From: Balanoglossus misakiensis
Lineage: Eukaryota; Hemichordata
Direction: 5' to 3'
DNA: 64,000 bases
Assembly: GCA_040954595.2 (NCBI GenBank)
Contig: CM082580.2
Coordinates: 1,178,001 to 1,242,000, forward strand
The notes below the pieces were generated by a model. The model was not told where the DNA came from. It worked only from the letters and a program-made list of their open reading frames with translations, and did no database searches. The position numbers and the translations under genes were made by a program. Below, piece by piece: positions 1 through 11,322 of the stretch (within the stretch, counting starts at the first letter, position 1; each line of letters begins with the position of its first letter).

Positions 1-1345
1 TTTGCAAAATCTCAAAAGTTCGTCGATTTTGAAAAAAAATCATGGGTTCGTCGATTGTTTAAAAAAAACATGGGTGAAAATCAACAAAATGACAAATTTT
101 CGACTGCAAAATCTCAAAATTTCGTCGATTTTTGAAAAAAAAATCATAGGCTATAGCTCATGAAAATCATCAACAAATGTCAAATTTTCAACTTTGCGAA
201 ATCTCAAAATATCGTCGATTTTTGAAAAAAAAAACATGGGTGAAAATCATCAAAAAATGACAAATTTTCGACTTTGCAAAATCTCAAAATTTCGTCGATT
301 TTGAAAAAAAATATGGGTTCGTCGATTTTTGAAAAAAATCATGGGTGAAAATCATCAAAAAATGACAAATTTTCGACTGCAAATCTCAAAATTTCGTCGA
401 TTTTTGAAAAAAAATCATGGGTGAAAATCATCAAAAAAATGACAAATTTTTGATTTTGCAAAATCTCAAAAATCACGGGTTCGTCGATTTTGAAAAAAAT
501 CACGGGTTCGTCGATTTTTTAAAAAAACATGGGTGAAAACCATCAAAAAATGACAAATTTTCGACTGCAAAATCTCAAAATTTCGTCGATTTTTGAAAAA
601 AAACATGCGTTCGTCGATTTCTGAAAAAAAAAATTTTTGATTTTGCAAAATCTCAAAAATCACGGGTTCGTCGATTTTGAAAAAAATCACGGGTTCGTCG
701 ATTTTTTAAAAAAACATGGGTGAAAACCATCAAAAAATGACAAATTTTCGACTGCAAAATCTCAAAATTTCGTCGATTTTTGAAAAAAAACATGCGTTCG
801 TCGATTTCTGAAAAAAAAAACATGGGTGAAAATCATCAAAAAATGACAAATTTTTGATTTTGCAAAATCTCAAAATTTCGTCGATTTTGAAAAAAAATCA
901 CGGGTTCGTCGATTTTTTAAAAAAACATGGGTGAAAACCATCAAAAAATGACAAATTTAAGACTGCAAAATCTCAAAATTTCGTCGACTTTTGAAAAAAA
1001 ACATGGGTTCGTCGATTTTTGAAAAAAAACATGGGTGAAAATCATCAAAAAATGAAACATTTTAGACTGCAAAATCTCAAAATTTCGTCGATTTTGAAAA
1101 AAATTATGGGTTCGTCGATTTTTAAAAAAAATCATGGGTGAAAATCATAAAAAAATGACAAATTTTCGAGTTTGCAAAATCTCAAAATTTCGTAGATTTT
1201 TGAAAAAAATCATGGGTGAAAATCATCAAAAAATGAAAAATTTTCGACTTTGCATAATCTCAAAATTTCGTCGATTTTGAAAAAAATCATTGGTTCGTCG
1301 ATTTTTGAAAAAAAAAACATCGGTGAAAATCACCAAAAAAAAATA
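1..1345. repeat. AT-rich minisatellite array (about 80-110 bp unit)
   Basis: The motif cgtcgatttttgaaaaaa recurs many times, alternating with catgggtgaaaatcatc, aaaaaatgacaaatttt and gcaaaatctcaaaa. The unit is about 80 bp, and some copies carry an extra 26-bp block starting ggttcgtcgat. A longer block of about 183 bp (near 452-634) is repeated directly after itself, so the array has a second level of order. Short minus-strand open frames here are by-products of the period and show no codon constraint. The array is already in progress at base 1, so its left end is outside the window. Confidence 0.95.
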
Positions 1346-2327
1346 GGTATTTGACTCAGAGTAAACAAGATTGTGTAATTGATACATGTCAGAACGAGAT
1401 AGAGATATCACGCGCTAAGTTCATGTTTAAGAAATATTAAGATGACGTGTTCCTTTTATGACATAATACTTGACTAACGTATTAATAAGAGGTGGTGAAA
1501 TTTGATATCACATTATTATCACCGGAGATCCGTGACGGGAGTCAACGAGCATGGATAGAGTCGTGTAATTCTTACGTGTGACCAGTAATAAACCACAACT
1601 ATTTGTGTTACTCGGAAAACTTGTTGAAAGTCTCGTTATGCCTCTCGTTAAGTTTACGATATGCCGGGTACCTCTCTCTGACTCTATGAATATGTTGGGT
1701 GGAGAAGGAGAGGGAGAGAATTTACACTCTCACCCTTCGGACGTGGCTGATTCCCCAAAGAAGCCCCGATGAGGTAAACGTCCGAAGGATGGCGGGCGTA
1801 ACAAAACTACAGTGTTCGCAACATGACCTCAGGTCCGCCGCAGGTTTTGCATGTTACAGCAGAAAACGTCTCCGTCAGACCACTAAAAGTAATACCTTTA
1901 GGACATAAATTATTTATCTTGAAAGATATTGCTGTATGCAAATTTCATCTCCGGATTGCTATCGGCGAAACATACCGAGGCTGTCGTCGCTATAGTTGGG
2001 ACCGACAGTCGAGACCCACATTGTATTGTAAGGAAAGTTTTAGACGCAACTTAATCAAAGCAGGTATAGTTAGCAGAGCAGATTAAGTTAGCAGAGGAGT
2101 GTCGGTATCGTCCACCGTAAACAGGTGTATTCCTATCGGATTTCAAGCGACAGTCAATTCCACTGGTCATCGATGTTTTTCTCCAAGGTGTTTGAAATAC
2201 GTCTGTTCGATAGAGTCGTTGTTCCAAAATATGCACGGATGCACGGAATGCGACCACATCTGGTTGTTGACAACAAACTAAGGTAGATTATGACTATAAT
2301 CCCAACTGTCTCCTGTGTGACACACTC
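1346..2327. other. No recognisable gene
   Basis: About 1 kb of mixed composition. Several overlapping open frames of 60-90 codons occur on both strands, but none matches a family I recognise and none has convincing exon boundaries. A 25-base string beginning agttgggaccgacagtcgag at 1994 recurs at 18914, just before the second copy of the adjacent duplication, so the two loci share some older homology on this side too. Confidence 0.6.
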
Positions 2328-2523
2328 CTGTTGTGATTATTGCTGGAATAGGCAATGTTTTAATCTGCCTGCAAAGACTCGTGTGACAAAGATTGTCGGC
2401 CAGTCAACATCACCAACGATATTAACAATATAAAATAAATAAAATTTCAACGATTCAACTTCTTTTCTAGCTTCCTATCTGGATAGTTTGTTTTTTTTAC
2501 TCTAAAGATCGCCTTTCTTCCAG

Positions 2524-2684
2524 GCCACGTGGCAAGAGACGTTATCAACTTCTACTATGATCGATGCGAGAGTACTATAGTATTCTCATATACACAGACA
2601 AAGGCCACCAAAATAAGAGAATCATTTGGTCAAATGGTAGAGGGCGCAAAAACAGATATTTCAAATGACAAAATTTTCCGATAA
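2524..2684 (+). CDS. Terminal-exon-like ORF, unknown protein (copy 1)
   Basis: A good 3' splice site (pyrimidine-rich tract ending cttccag at 2523) opens a 161-nt frame: two bases finishing a split codon, then 52 codons and a TAA. The peptide starts HVARDV.NFYY, is mixed and polar, and ends NDKIFR. The copy at 19326-19486 has the same length, acceptor and stop, with two visible amino-acid changes (I to F, D to H). That pattern fits a real last exon. No upstream exon was identified and I do not recognise the family. It may be a gene fragment carried by the duplication. Confidence 0.45.
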
Positions 2685-3791
2685 ACGTGTTTAATCAAAT
2701 CAAACTGTGCTCAATGGTATGCTTGCAAAAATTGAATACAAATGAAACAAAACACAGCAACTGCCATGAACAAGAAGTTTATTCATGTCAAAATTCAATT
2801 TTTTTGAATCATTGATTTCAATTATCAGCTGAAAACTAAAATTAGATTGTCATCTTGAACAGTATAAAATCAGCGAGCCATTAGACATTAAGTACCCAGC
2901 ATACTAAAATAAAACCATGTAAACATGCACAATTAGATAATCAAATAATTTTTATTTATTCACCATGATGTTTTTAATGTATGTCAAGTCAAAGTACTTG
3001 AAGTTATGGACGATCAATTAAAATAGAAAACTGTAATTTTAATGGCTGGGTAATGTATCCAATTTCTGCCCAATATATGAAATTTCCGAGTTAGCAACTG
3101 AAGAATTCGTGGGGAAAATAGTTACGTGATGTGTAACAGAATTCACTTGGAAGTAAGGAGTTTTTGTAAAATCAACATGCATATTACAATTTATTTGTAA
3201 AAACTTGATTGGCAATGGAAAATTGGCGTTTAAATATATAGTACTTCAAGATGAACAGATAAAATATAAGTTATTACAGATGTCATTTTACGACAACAAG
3301 GAATGGTAAATCGTTCTTTAATATCTTTAAAGATGCCAGGTCAAAGGTCACCTTTGCAAATTCAACCACTGGTACCATAGCCATTTCAAATGTAGCCAAA
3401 AGTGCGCCACCACTTTCTTCAAACATACTGAAACCATCTACAGGTTACCGTAGTCATATATCTCTTGGCATCCATGGCAGTTTAGCTAGTCATGAGCTGG
3501 CAAGGGGTGACCTGTAAGCTTTAAACTCTGGCTTCGGTAATGTCGACTCTGGCTCTGGCATATACTTGCAGGTCCATATGACCTTGGGGTGAACATGGTC
3601 ATGAAGAAATAAATAGAATCTGTTTGGTGCATTGTCAACTTCATTTTATAGTTTCAAAAAATTACAATATGATGAGTAATATTGTTGTTGTTTTCAAAGA
3701 GACTCACCACACACTTTAGTAAATCAATGACTTGAAAAAGTTTTGAGGACTATCATTTGTCAGAATCTCGGACCGCGAGGCACATACTACC
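2685..3791. other. Non-coding part of duplication
   Basis: AT-rich sequence between the two ORFs of the duplicated block. It could be 3' untranslated sequence of the + strand exon: AATAAA-like strings occur, for example near 2905. No ORF of note is seen. Confidence 0.5.
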
Positions 3792-3920
3792 TTAAATAGT
3801 TTCACTCGCAGCTTCTTGTGGGCAGTTTCTCCTTGCGTACCTGTACAGACACACCAGGAGGCCGTTCCCGATGAACAACTCAACCCACATGAAAACATTC
3901 AAGCGTCTGGTCACACCCAT
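3792..3920 (-). CDS. 42-residue single-pass membrane ORF or N-terminal exon (copy 1)
   Basis: On the minus strand an ATG at 3920 opens a 42-codon frame ending in TAA at 3792-3794. A short basic start (MGVTRRLN) is followed by a hydrophobic stretch of about 18 residues and then a basic patch (YRYARRN). This is the layout of a type II signal anchor, as at the start of Golgi sulfotransferases or glycosyltransferases. A cttcctccgcag acceptor lies just upstream and a possible donor (CAG|GTACGC) lies inside the frame, so it may be a first coding exon rather than a complete small protein. The frame is kept in the second copy (20594-20722). In copy 1 the segment has gained E and N, which would weaken membrane insertion. 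Confidence 0.4.
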   Translation of the reverse strand: MGVTRRLNVFMWVELFIGNGLLVCLYRYARRNCPQEAASETI

Positions 3921-4400
3921 TTCCGTCAAACAAGAACATGAATGAAACTGCGGAGGAAGAGAACGGGAGAGTGCCCATTAACCCTGTAATGACCAATTAT
4001 TTACTGGAACAAGGTTCAGGATGTACGATCACTGGAGTTGAAAATAAGGTCATGGATTTGAAAATTATTTTGAGTTATGAAATTGAAAATACATATTTTT
4101 CATTGTGGATTCTCCGACATAAATATTCTCAAAAACAATAAGGGTTGTCTTTTTAATTTATGACATATAACGCCATGAATCTAGCCCATTAATACAAAGG
4201 CAATACTAAAACACATTTAGGGTTAGCGTTATGACAACTTGAAGAAAGTATGAATACAAACTTTCTAAAGTAATATTTTAAAGGTTGGCGTATTGATTAC
4301 AGCTTGTTTGTTCTGCTATTAATGGAAATTCGGTTAGAGCCGTTTGAGGCAACTCTTATTCTGTCAAAGTTATGGCGTTAACTTATTCTGATAAAGTTAT

Positions 4401-4526
4401 GTTAACGCTAATCTGATTAAAATCAGATGTAGGGAACGGCGACGTGTTTTTTATGCTGTCGCAGCATCAAAAAACTACGTCGCCATTCCCTAGGCCTACA
4501 TCTGATTTCAAACAGATTGTGTTAAC
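4401..4526. repeat. 126-bp palindromic foldback element
   Basis: Almost the whole block pairs with itself: GTTAAC, then aatctg, then aatcagatgtaggg, then cggcgacgt on the left, mirrored on the right, with a small centre atgctgtcgcagcat. Both ends are GTTAAC, so TTAA sits at each edge. It would form a long cruciform or hairpin. It is a MITE-like element; a shorter degenerate relative lies at 4780-4882. Confidence 0.8.
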
Positions 4527-4779
4527 ATCAGGAACACTTTACATACATAAACTACTGTAAAACACTTTATTTTAGCGAGTTGAAATTTTCACGATATCGA
4601 GAGAGGCTACTGTTTCGCGAGTATTAATTTTCGCGTTCTCTTATTTCATTCACTGCATCGTTATCTTCAAAAATAATTATGCGACCTCTTATTTTCATAC
4701 CATTTTGGCTCTCACGTATCTCGCGAAAATGTATTGCTCGCGAAAATAACTTGTTTCACAGTATATGCAAATATGCAGT

Positions 4780-4882
4780 AATCTGAATAAAATCAGATGT
4801 ATGGTACGACGACGTCTTTTACTTATGTGGTACAGTATTATTAGTATGCTGTCGTCATACCAACTGCGATTTTAGTCAGATT
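4780..4882. repeat. Degenerate relative of the 126-bp palindrome
   Basis: Shares the arm aatctgaataaaatcagatg followed by a tacgacgacgtc segment, with the partner arm near 4850-4882 (gctgtcgtcat, then ttagtcagatt). The centre differs from that at 4401-4526, and pairing is weaker. Confidence 0.55.
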
Positions 4883-5194
4883 GTATGTACGTCAACACTG
4901 ATTGTTGTGGCTGCCTTAAATAGGTTTTCACTTTGCGCTACCTCTATACGTAACGCGTTCACTCAGTAGACCAAAGTACACGGATGTCCAGCAGACAAGA
5001 GTTCCTGTTTATACCATGAGGCTAGAAGACTGTATTGTGTTATTATACAGTGGTGCAGTCTAGATTTTAGTGAGGGATTGAAGCGAATCCAATTGCTTGC
5101 TTGAAACTCGCCCATCGTGATTGTGCATTGATAAAATACAATAATCATACCACAGAAACATAAATTCCAGCTGCGCCTATCAGCGAGATTGTCA

Positions 5195-6122
5195 TAGCCT
5201 GGAGACCAGGGCGTCGGGGAAAAGAAACGCCCGGGGACAGTCTCTATTTACGAACAGAATTCTGTTCGTAGAACGACACGTGTGGTAAATCTTGCGTGTA
5301 AGCTAATTGGTCACTCAATGTTAACCACATGACATCGTCGCCTTCTAAATAAGGAAATAGAGGTGGAGTCATGTGTGAAATTCCCGCGATGGGATGTGGG
5401 AGTGGTTTTGAAAGTGTATGAATATTCATAACCAAGCTTTGTTAAAGGCACGTAAGGTGTAACTTTTGGGATAATTTTCATAATTTTTGTTTCAAACTGC
5501 ACTACCATTAGTCCATGCAGATGGAGGTAGTGAACAATACACAAGCATTATAAACCCTAAGTATGAGTGCATATGCAAGTTTTAACCAGATAAATAATAA
5601 AGCTTTGCCGCAAGCGATTATGGCCGCCACCGTGGGAAAATGCAAGAAACAATGAAAATGTTGCATTTCCGGTTGTGAAACTTCATAAACAAAACATGAT
5701 CTCATCCACTTGAGCTCATGGAAGTAAATGTACACCACTGAGACATCAGATTTTCATTTTTCATTGCAATATTGCGCTTTTTTAAAAATTGCAGGAATTT
5801 TCGTTTTTCTTTAATTTTTGGCCATTTTGTCATAAATAAGTGTTGAGCTTGATATATTATCATGAAATAGCATTTAATAGACATAATTAAAAGCATATAT
5901 GAGATTATTTAAAACTTTAATTTTTTATCCAGTTACAGCTTACGTGCCTTTAATTATATCATCCAACCACTGGCGCCCGTCAACATTTGATAGATCACTC
6001 GTTATCCATTTGTTACTAAGCGACCTCGATCGTTGCCAAGACTACTATCTTTCAGCTCAGCAGGACTTGCTCGACTGTCCCCGAGCGTTGTATTTTAGAT
6101 CGACGCCCTGGTCTCCCGGCTA
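5195..6122. mobile_element. 928-bp terminal-inverted-repeat element with 9-bp target duplication (Mutator-like)
   Basis: The left end reads TAGCCTGGAGACCAGGGCGT. The right end, read on the other strand, is TAGCCGGGAGACCAGGGCGT. Similarity continues in patches to a shared cggggacagtc about 45 bp in. AGATTGTCA flanks both sides exactly (5186-5194 and 6123-6131). A 9-bp duplication with longish imperfect inverted repeats is typical of Mutator-like elements, though hAT-like elements (8 bp) are an alternative. No transposase frame is visible inside, so it is non-autonomous. The interior has a perfect 20-bp palindrome near 5251 (acgaacagaattctgttcgt). Confidence 0.8.
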
Positions 6123-6131
6123 AGATTGTCA

Positions 6132-7659
6132 ATATATACGCCGCATGTTGCCAGCCAGGGCCCCGACTGACATTCCCTCTGAATATACACACCCCTCTAT
6201 TGAAAATGGAACATTCCTGCAAGCAAAGCATGTTGTACTTGCTTACATCAGCTGTAGTGACTTGTGTAGACCCCCAGCGCGCGGCCTCTACTGTCTGTAT
6301 ATGGTCTGTCACAGTCCCCGGGAGTAACTGTCATGACAGAAATCGGTTTGTCAACGGCAAAACGGAGATAAGGTGTTTTTTCCGAATATAGAATATTCAA
6401 TTCTGTTTGATTCGGTCATGCCCAAAGTGTGCGTAGCTGTCGTCCTCTGACAACGCTCGCTCATATTTCATGCGGAGAACTTAAGTAGGTTCAAGCCAAG
6501 TTTTAATAGTTGGGCTAAGGTCTTCCCTGATAAGTGTTGAAATGTTTGGGGTGTTACTGTCCGGGCTGTAACGACTTGGGTCGTGGAAAATGGGGGCTGA
6601 AACGACTGGGGCCGAAAGGGTCAGAGTGCCGGAACGACCTGTTTAAACATGTCGTTCCAGCACTATGACCCTAAAGTGTTACCTAAGATAGTGTCCAGCG
6701 TCTAGCCGTTATTGAAATTATAGACCCTGCAGCGAGACTGAGCATGATTTGTTGTTGTCATGAAACTCATCTCGTACTCCAGTCACTTTCATACAAAACG
6801 GCTATGAGTGTCCAATGGTCTTTGTTGAGACTGTTTGACATTGAATGGCATTGACCTCGCGGGAGGATATCCTTCATGAATACAATGCAGGATATAATTT
6901 ACATTGGCAAAGGGCTTTGAGGTGCACCAAATTAGTAATTTAGACACACCTTAATTATTACATGCCACCCCAAACTTTTTTAAAGCAAGAAACAAAATTG
7001 CAGTGCTTTTCCAATGACGCTTTTTAAAATGTAGAATCAGATTGTTTTCTTGTCGCTCAGGTGTCCAAAATAAATATAGCTGTGATCAATTCCTACTTAA
7101 AGCAAACAAAAGTAAATTGAGTTGAATGGGCACGTCCGGCCCATATTTGACCCATTTCACATTTTTTCTTTCTTAGGCTGCATTCACAAACACCTCTGGA
7201 GGGGGGGGGGGGGAATTCATCTTTTACCGCTAATTTTCACATGCCCCCCCCCCTTTCACAACCCGAAATATTTTGAAATCCCCCTTCCGAACTGCCAAAA
7301 TTTTGAAATCCCCCCATTTTCTTTAACAGAGCAAAACTCATAACTCTGCTCAAGCGCTCCCATGAAAAGAATTTGAAACTGATGTTTCCCCTCATCAGTG
7401 GGTATTAAAACTGAACATTGTTTTTATTTTTTAAGTATTTTGTATGATTATAATTAAAAAATATACAACTTAGCTAAAATGCTTAGATGAGTTAATCAGA
7501 TTTTCAAAGTCCACCTAAAAGATCATTTAATCTTTCCAGGGTGCGGTTTATGTTGGAGATAGTATCAGTTAGGCTATTTCTCAGAAAATCAATGAACGAT
7601 CTGCGGACACCCCGAATAATATGTTACCACAACGCTAGCCAGGAAGCACATGGGACATT
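6132..7659. other. No recognisable gene; small palindrome at 6618-6671
   Basis: Short open frames near 6052-6390 overlap on both strands and show no family resemblance or splice support. At 6618-6671 an inverted repeat (gggtcagagtgccggaacgac, then its near complement) is centred on gtttaaac. A run of 14 G from about 7200 is followed some 30 bases later by a run of 10 C. The rest is AT-rich and unremarkable. Confidence 0.6.
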
Positions 7660-7925
7660 TCACAATGAGGCAGTGAACACTGGGGGGACCAGACTGACAC
7701 GTTAACCAATCAGGGAGCTGTATGGTGAATAAATACATATTAATAAGACCTAACCTACAAGGTCCTGCATAATGAGGCAGTGAACACTGGAGGACCAGAC
7801 CTACACATTAACCAATCAGGGAGCTGTAAAGTGAATAATGCATTGTAATAAGACCTAACCTACAAGGTCTGGTGAATAATACATAGTAATAAGACCTAAC
7901 ACATAAGGTCCCTCCAATCAGCGAG
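7660..7925. repeat. Tandem repeat, about 105-bp period, 2.5 units
   Basis: The sequence aatgaggcagtgaacactgg, then accagac, then ttaaccaatcagggagctgt, then aataagacctaacctacaag recurs twice in full and once in part. Each unit carries CCAATCA and a small GACCT/AGGTC inverted pair. The array abuts the truncated end of the Gmr1-like element, and the open reverse-transcriptase frame runs into it as nonsense. Confidence 0.8.
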
Positions 7926-8021
7926 CCGCAAGTGGACCTTAGAGAAGTGGATAAACCAATCAGAACATGTAATACGTGTGCATAGGACCTGTAATGTAGG
8001 TCATTTTGAAACAGGACTAGT

Positions 8022-8422
8022 TCACCATGACCAACCACATGACCCAGGAAATCGATCTGCTCATAACCCACATAACACTTAGTTGGTCTCGCTGTTAACT
8101 TTGCCTTTCGTAGTCTGCTCATCAAATCTGTAATTGTCTTGATATGTTCTTCCCATGATGCAGTGTGGATCAGTATGTGATCGATATAGTTGTCTACGTT
8201 CTTCATATCTCTTAACAATCTTCTCATAATTCTGCTAAAAGTCGCAGCACTATTTACAAGTCCGAAAGGCATTTTGATAAATTGGTATAGCCCATCATGC
8301 GTGATAAATGCCGTCAATTGTTTAGAATTATCAGTCAACGGGACTTGCCAATATTCTTTGCTGAGATCTACTTTAGTGAAATAGTGATCCTTGGATAACT
8401 TAGCAAAAAGCAAAAAGCTCAC
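8022..8422 (-). pseudogene. pol: Reverse transcriptase fragment (palm), Gmr1-like, truncated
   Basis: Continues the reverse transcriptase begun in 8400-10029 but in another frame; the break lies at about 8400-8422 in an A-rich direct repeat (gcaaaaa twice). Visible family motifs are KVDLSKEYWQVPL with the first catalytic Asp, MPFGLVNSAATF, and YIDH where the family has YxDD, so the last catalytic Asp has become His. The frame stays recognisable to FLGHVVGHGE, then runs into the flanking 105-bp repeat until a stop at 7808. Fingers and thumb regions are incomplete and RNase H is missing. This is a dead copy. Confidence 0.88.
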
Positions 8423-10029
8423 TCAGGTCTGGTGTAGGCTCTGCATCAAACACTGTTATGCGATTGAGCTTTCTCATGTCAACACAACAACGATTGGACC
8501 CATCAGATTTCTTCACCATTACCAGTGGAACAGCATATGGACTCTCTGAAGGTTCAGCTACTCCCATCTTAATCATCATTTTGACTTCATCTTTCACTGC
8601 TTCACGGAGTGCATGAGGGATGGGGTATGGCCTACTGCATACTGGTGTTGGATCCATCAACTTGATGTCATGGAAACCCAGGTTGGTGTTACCACGAATA
8701 TCAGTTAACATATCTTTGTAATTGATCAGCAACCTCCTCACCACTTGCTTCTGTATGTCTGACAAGTTGTCACATACATTCACATCTGCAGCAAATTCTT
8801 TCTGCTTGAATGCAGGAACCCGCAGTAAGTCATCGTTTACTTTAACCCCTGTGTTCTCTTGTACTTCTGAAGATTCATAACTCTGCTCATCTATCACAGA
8901 TACACACACAATCTCAAGAAGTCCAGCTGATACTTCATCTAGCTGATCAGTTCTTCGATAGTACCTCTTCAACAGGTTGGCATGGAATGTTTTCACCCTA
9001 TGACCAAAGTCAATCTTGTAATCCATATTGCTCGCTTTCTCCACCACTGGAAAAGGACCCTTCCAGTGCATAAGTAGTTTATTATGGTCAGTAGGTAGTA
9101 GCAATAACACCTCGTCACCTTTGTTGAACTTCCTCCATTTGGCCTTTCTATTGTAGTAGGACTTGTATTTGCCTTGTGATATCTTCAGTTCTTGTCTTGC
9201 TAAATCGCATGCCTTCTTTAATTTCTTTTGAAGATCAAGGATGTATTGATAAGTCGTTTTGGTTTCTGGTTCACTGATCTCTCCAGTCCATAGTTCTTTC
9301 AAGATAGCCATTGGACCACGCACACTCCTCCCATAAAGTAACTCAAACGGAGAGAATCCTGTGCTCGATTGAGGCGTTTCTCTGTAGGCAAATAGTAAAG
9401 CATTCAGATAACGATCCCAATATGTTGGACGTTCCTCACACATCTTCCTGAGCATGAGTTTCAATGTACCATTGAACCGTTCCACTAGACCATTGAATGC
9501 TGGGTGGTATGGGGTGGTAGTCATCTGCTTTATAGACAAAAGCCGGCTGACCTCACGCATCACATCTGATGTAAATTGAGTTCCTTGATCTGTCAGAATT
9601 TCACGTGGACACCCCACTCTTGAGTAGATGTCCAGGAGCGCCTCTGCAACAGTCTTGGTATCAATGTTAGTCAATGCAACAGCCTCCGGATAGCGTGTTG
9701 CATAATCAACAACAGTAAGTATGTACCTATTCTTGCGTTCAGTGCATGGATGAATAGGGCCAACCAGGTCTACTGCAATACGTAGGAAAGGGATATCTAT
9801 TAGTGGCATACTTCCAAGTGGTACCTTGGTCACCCGTCCCTTTGGTTGTGTCCGTTGACATGAATCACAGGACTGACAGTAACGGGAAACATCTGATGTT
9901 AGCCCAGGCCTAACGAAGTTGCTGAGGATCTTGTCTGTGGTCTTGTGAGTTCCGTGGTGACCACCCAGCACTGATTCATGGGCTAGTCTCATCACCTGGT
10001 TACGATACACTCTGGGAACCACCACCTGT
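8400..10029 (-). CDS. pol: Integrase and N-terminal reverse transcriptase, Gmr1-like pol fragment
   Basis: Open from 10025 on the minus strand, 541 codons. The zinc-binding H2C2 region lies at residues 15-56 (HESVLGGHHGTHKT, then CQSCDSC). The integrase catalytic triad is complete: D86 in AVDLVGP, D146 in LTDQGTQF and E182 in LVERFNGT, with the usual 35 residues between the second D and the E. A C-terminal chromatin- or DNA-binding part (KWRKFNKGDEVLLLLP, HWKGPFPVV) follows at about 310-360. Reverse transcriptase begins at about 465 (RPYPIPHALREAVKDEV, then VDMRKLN). The frame is entered by read-through from the nested transposon and has no start of its own. It once followed directly from the protease ORF at 15506. 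Confidence 0.92.
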
Positions 10030-10080
10030 CACTACAGCTTGAACGACGCCACCTATGGGCAGTATTTCCGTGGCAGCCTA
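10030..10080 (+). repeat. Left terminal and subterminal inverted repeat of the CACTA-type element
   Basis: Starts CACTACAG; the subterminal motif CTATGGGCAGTATTTCCG lies at about 10053. The same motif, slightly changed, occurs inverted at the right end. Only the outer 4-5 bases and the subterminal motif match, as in CACTA elements that rely on subterminal repeats for transposase binding. Confidence 0.75.
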
Positions 10081-10862
10081 TGAAGCTCATGAATATTTAA
10101 TTAGACACAGTAATGGCGTTCGCGATCGAACACAGCTGTCGATGCACAGCATAATTCGGTGAGTAATATTGCTTTATTCCAAGTTTTGTTTAGTAAAATT
10201 AGCAAGATGTCAGAGACAATATGAAATAAAGTTGCGATTCTGCTGTGTTATTTATGTGTATCAGCCAAATAACTTGAACATTTTGATCACCCGCTGACAG
10301 TCCCTGGCCGTTGCTATAGCAGAAGCCGTCCTAAGCAACCATAAACAAACACTAAAAATTACAACGATTCAGCTTCACAGAATTGTTTTTTTCAATTTGA
10401 AAACCATACGAATTTAGTCTTTTATACGTAAACATAGGATTCCATGTTTAAAATGCTGCTACAAGCAATATGACGAAATCATACCAAGCGAAAATATACG
10501 ACCCTGTGTGTTCCTTGGCAGCAGCACGGGTTACATTGATTGTAATGGCGGCGCTTCGAATTTTCGGCGACATGGTGATATTGTTCATAGAATTGACAGA
10601 AAATAAGACCGTAACTGAAAAATCAGAAACCAATAGTTTGTGCTAAAATATATTCTTGATATAATTCGCTGGAAATTCGAGGGTGAAAACGAAATAAGAA
10701 AAAAATGAATGGGCGAGATTGTTATGGTAAGGTTACCCACATTCTTTCTATGTCACCTTTGACCTCAATTTCTGGAGGAAGTATAATGAGCAGGTGTTTT
10801 GTTTTTGCTTCCCTCGGATAGATAATTATTGTAAAGATATTTCTCTTGTTCACCCTTTTCAG
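10081..10862 (+). other. 5' non-coding region and probable first intron of the transposase gene
   Basis: A strong 5' splice site (TTCG|GTGAGTAA) occurs at about 10159. The next good acceptor is at 10861-10862 (cacccttttcag), just ahead of the first coding ATG. The simplest reading is a short non-coding first exon within the left end of the element and an intron of about 700 bp. No other gene is seen here. Confidence 0.5.
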
Positions 10863-11322
10863 GTATAGATTTAGAGCCATGTGGGGCAAACTATTCAACA
10901 GGAGTAGCGCACTTCTTAAAAGTTTGTCTATTGTTATGCCGAATAGAAAAGGGAAAAGTTACTTCAACATAGGCCAGTGGGCAAAGGACCAAAAGATAGC
11001 GAGACAGGTAGCTGAAGAGAAGTGTTTACAACAACTATATCAGGAGAAATTGAAGACTAGATCTTTGTCTGGGAGCGTGGCCAACAACCTATTGGTAGTT
11101 AGAACAAAGAGAGGACAGACTAAACACAGGTTTAACTTAGGAGAGTGGTGTAGACAGAGAAAGAGAAAGAGAGATGAGGAAGAAAGCATAATTCAGGATA
11201 AGTTGAATAAGTTGAGTGCAGCTAGGAGACTAGTAAAAAGATCCTCAACCCAGCTAGCTAGACTAGAGAAGAAGAACAGTAAGATTTGTGAGATCTTAGC
11301 TACAAAGAATAATAAGAGAAAG
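10863..11322 (+). CDS. CACTA-type transposase, first coding exon
   Basis: The exon follows a pyrimidine-rich acceptor and ends at a textbook donor (AGAAAG|GTAAGC). The first ATG is at 10879. The peptide is lysine- and arginine-rich (RKRKRDEEESII and similar) and predicted largely helical, as expected of a DNA-binding N-terminus. Its signature is two related stretches, YFNIGQWAKDQK and RFNLGEWCRQRK, about 55 residues apart. The last codon is complete, so the 353-bp intron (11323-11675) is phase 0 and the frame enters the next exon unchanged. Longer frames starting at 10846 include intron sequence. Confidence 0.72.

Larger units (their letters stand above)
2328..4295 (+). repeat. 1.97-kb direct duplication, copy 1
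   Basis: This block is nearly identical to 19128-21096, in the same orientation, with scattered substitutions and single-base indels. It starts at ctgttgtgattattgctgg and ends at ggttggcgtattg. The two copies lie about 16.8 kb apart, with the Gmr1-like element and its nested insertion between them. It contains two conserved open frames, annotated separately. No terminal inverted repeat or target duplication was seen at the edges, so a segmental duplication or a gene-bearing repeat are both possible. Confidence 0.92.

Noticed and set aside
466-1411. Minus-strand ORFs rich in Phe, Lys and Asn
   Set aside because: Direct translation of the AT-rich minisatellite; no constraint.
7122-7343. 73-codon + strand ORF with poly-Gly
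   Set aside because: Built on a G run and a C run; no conservation evidence.
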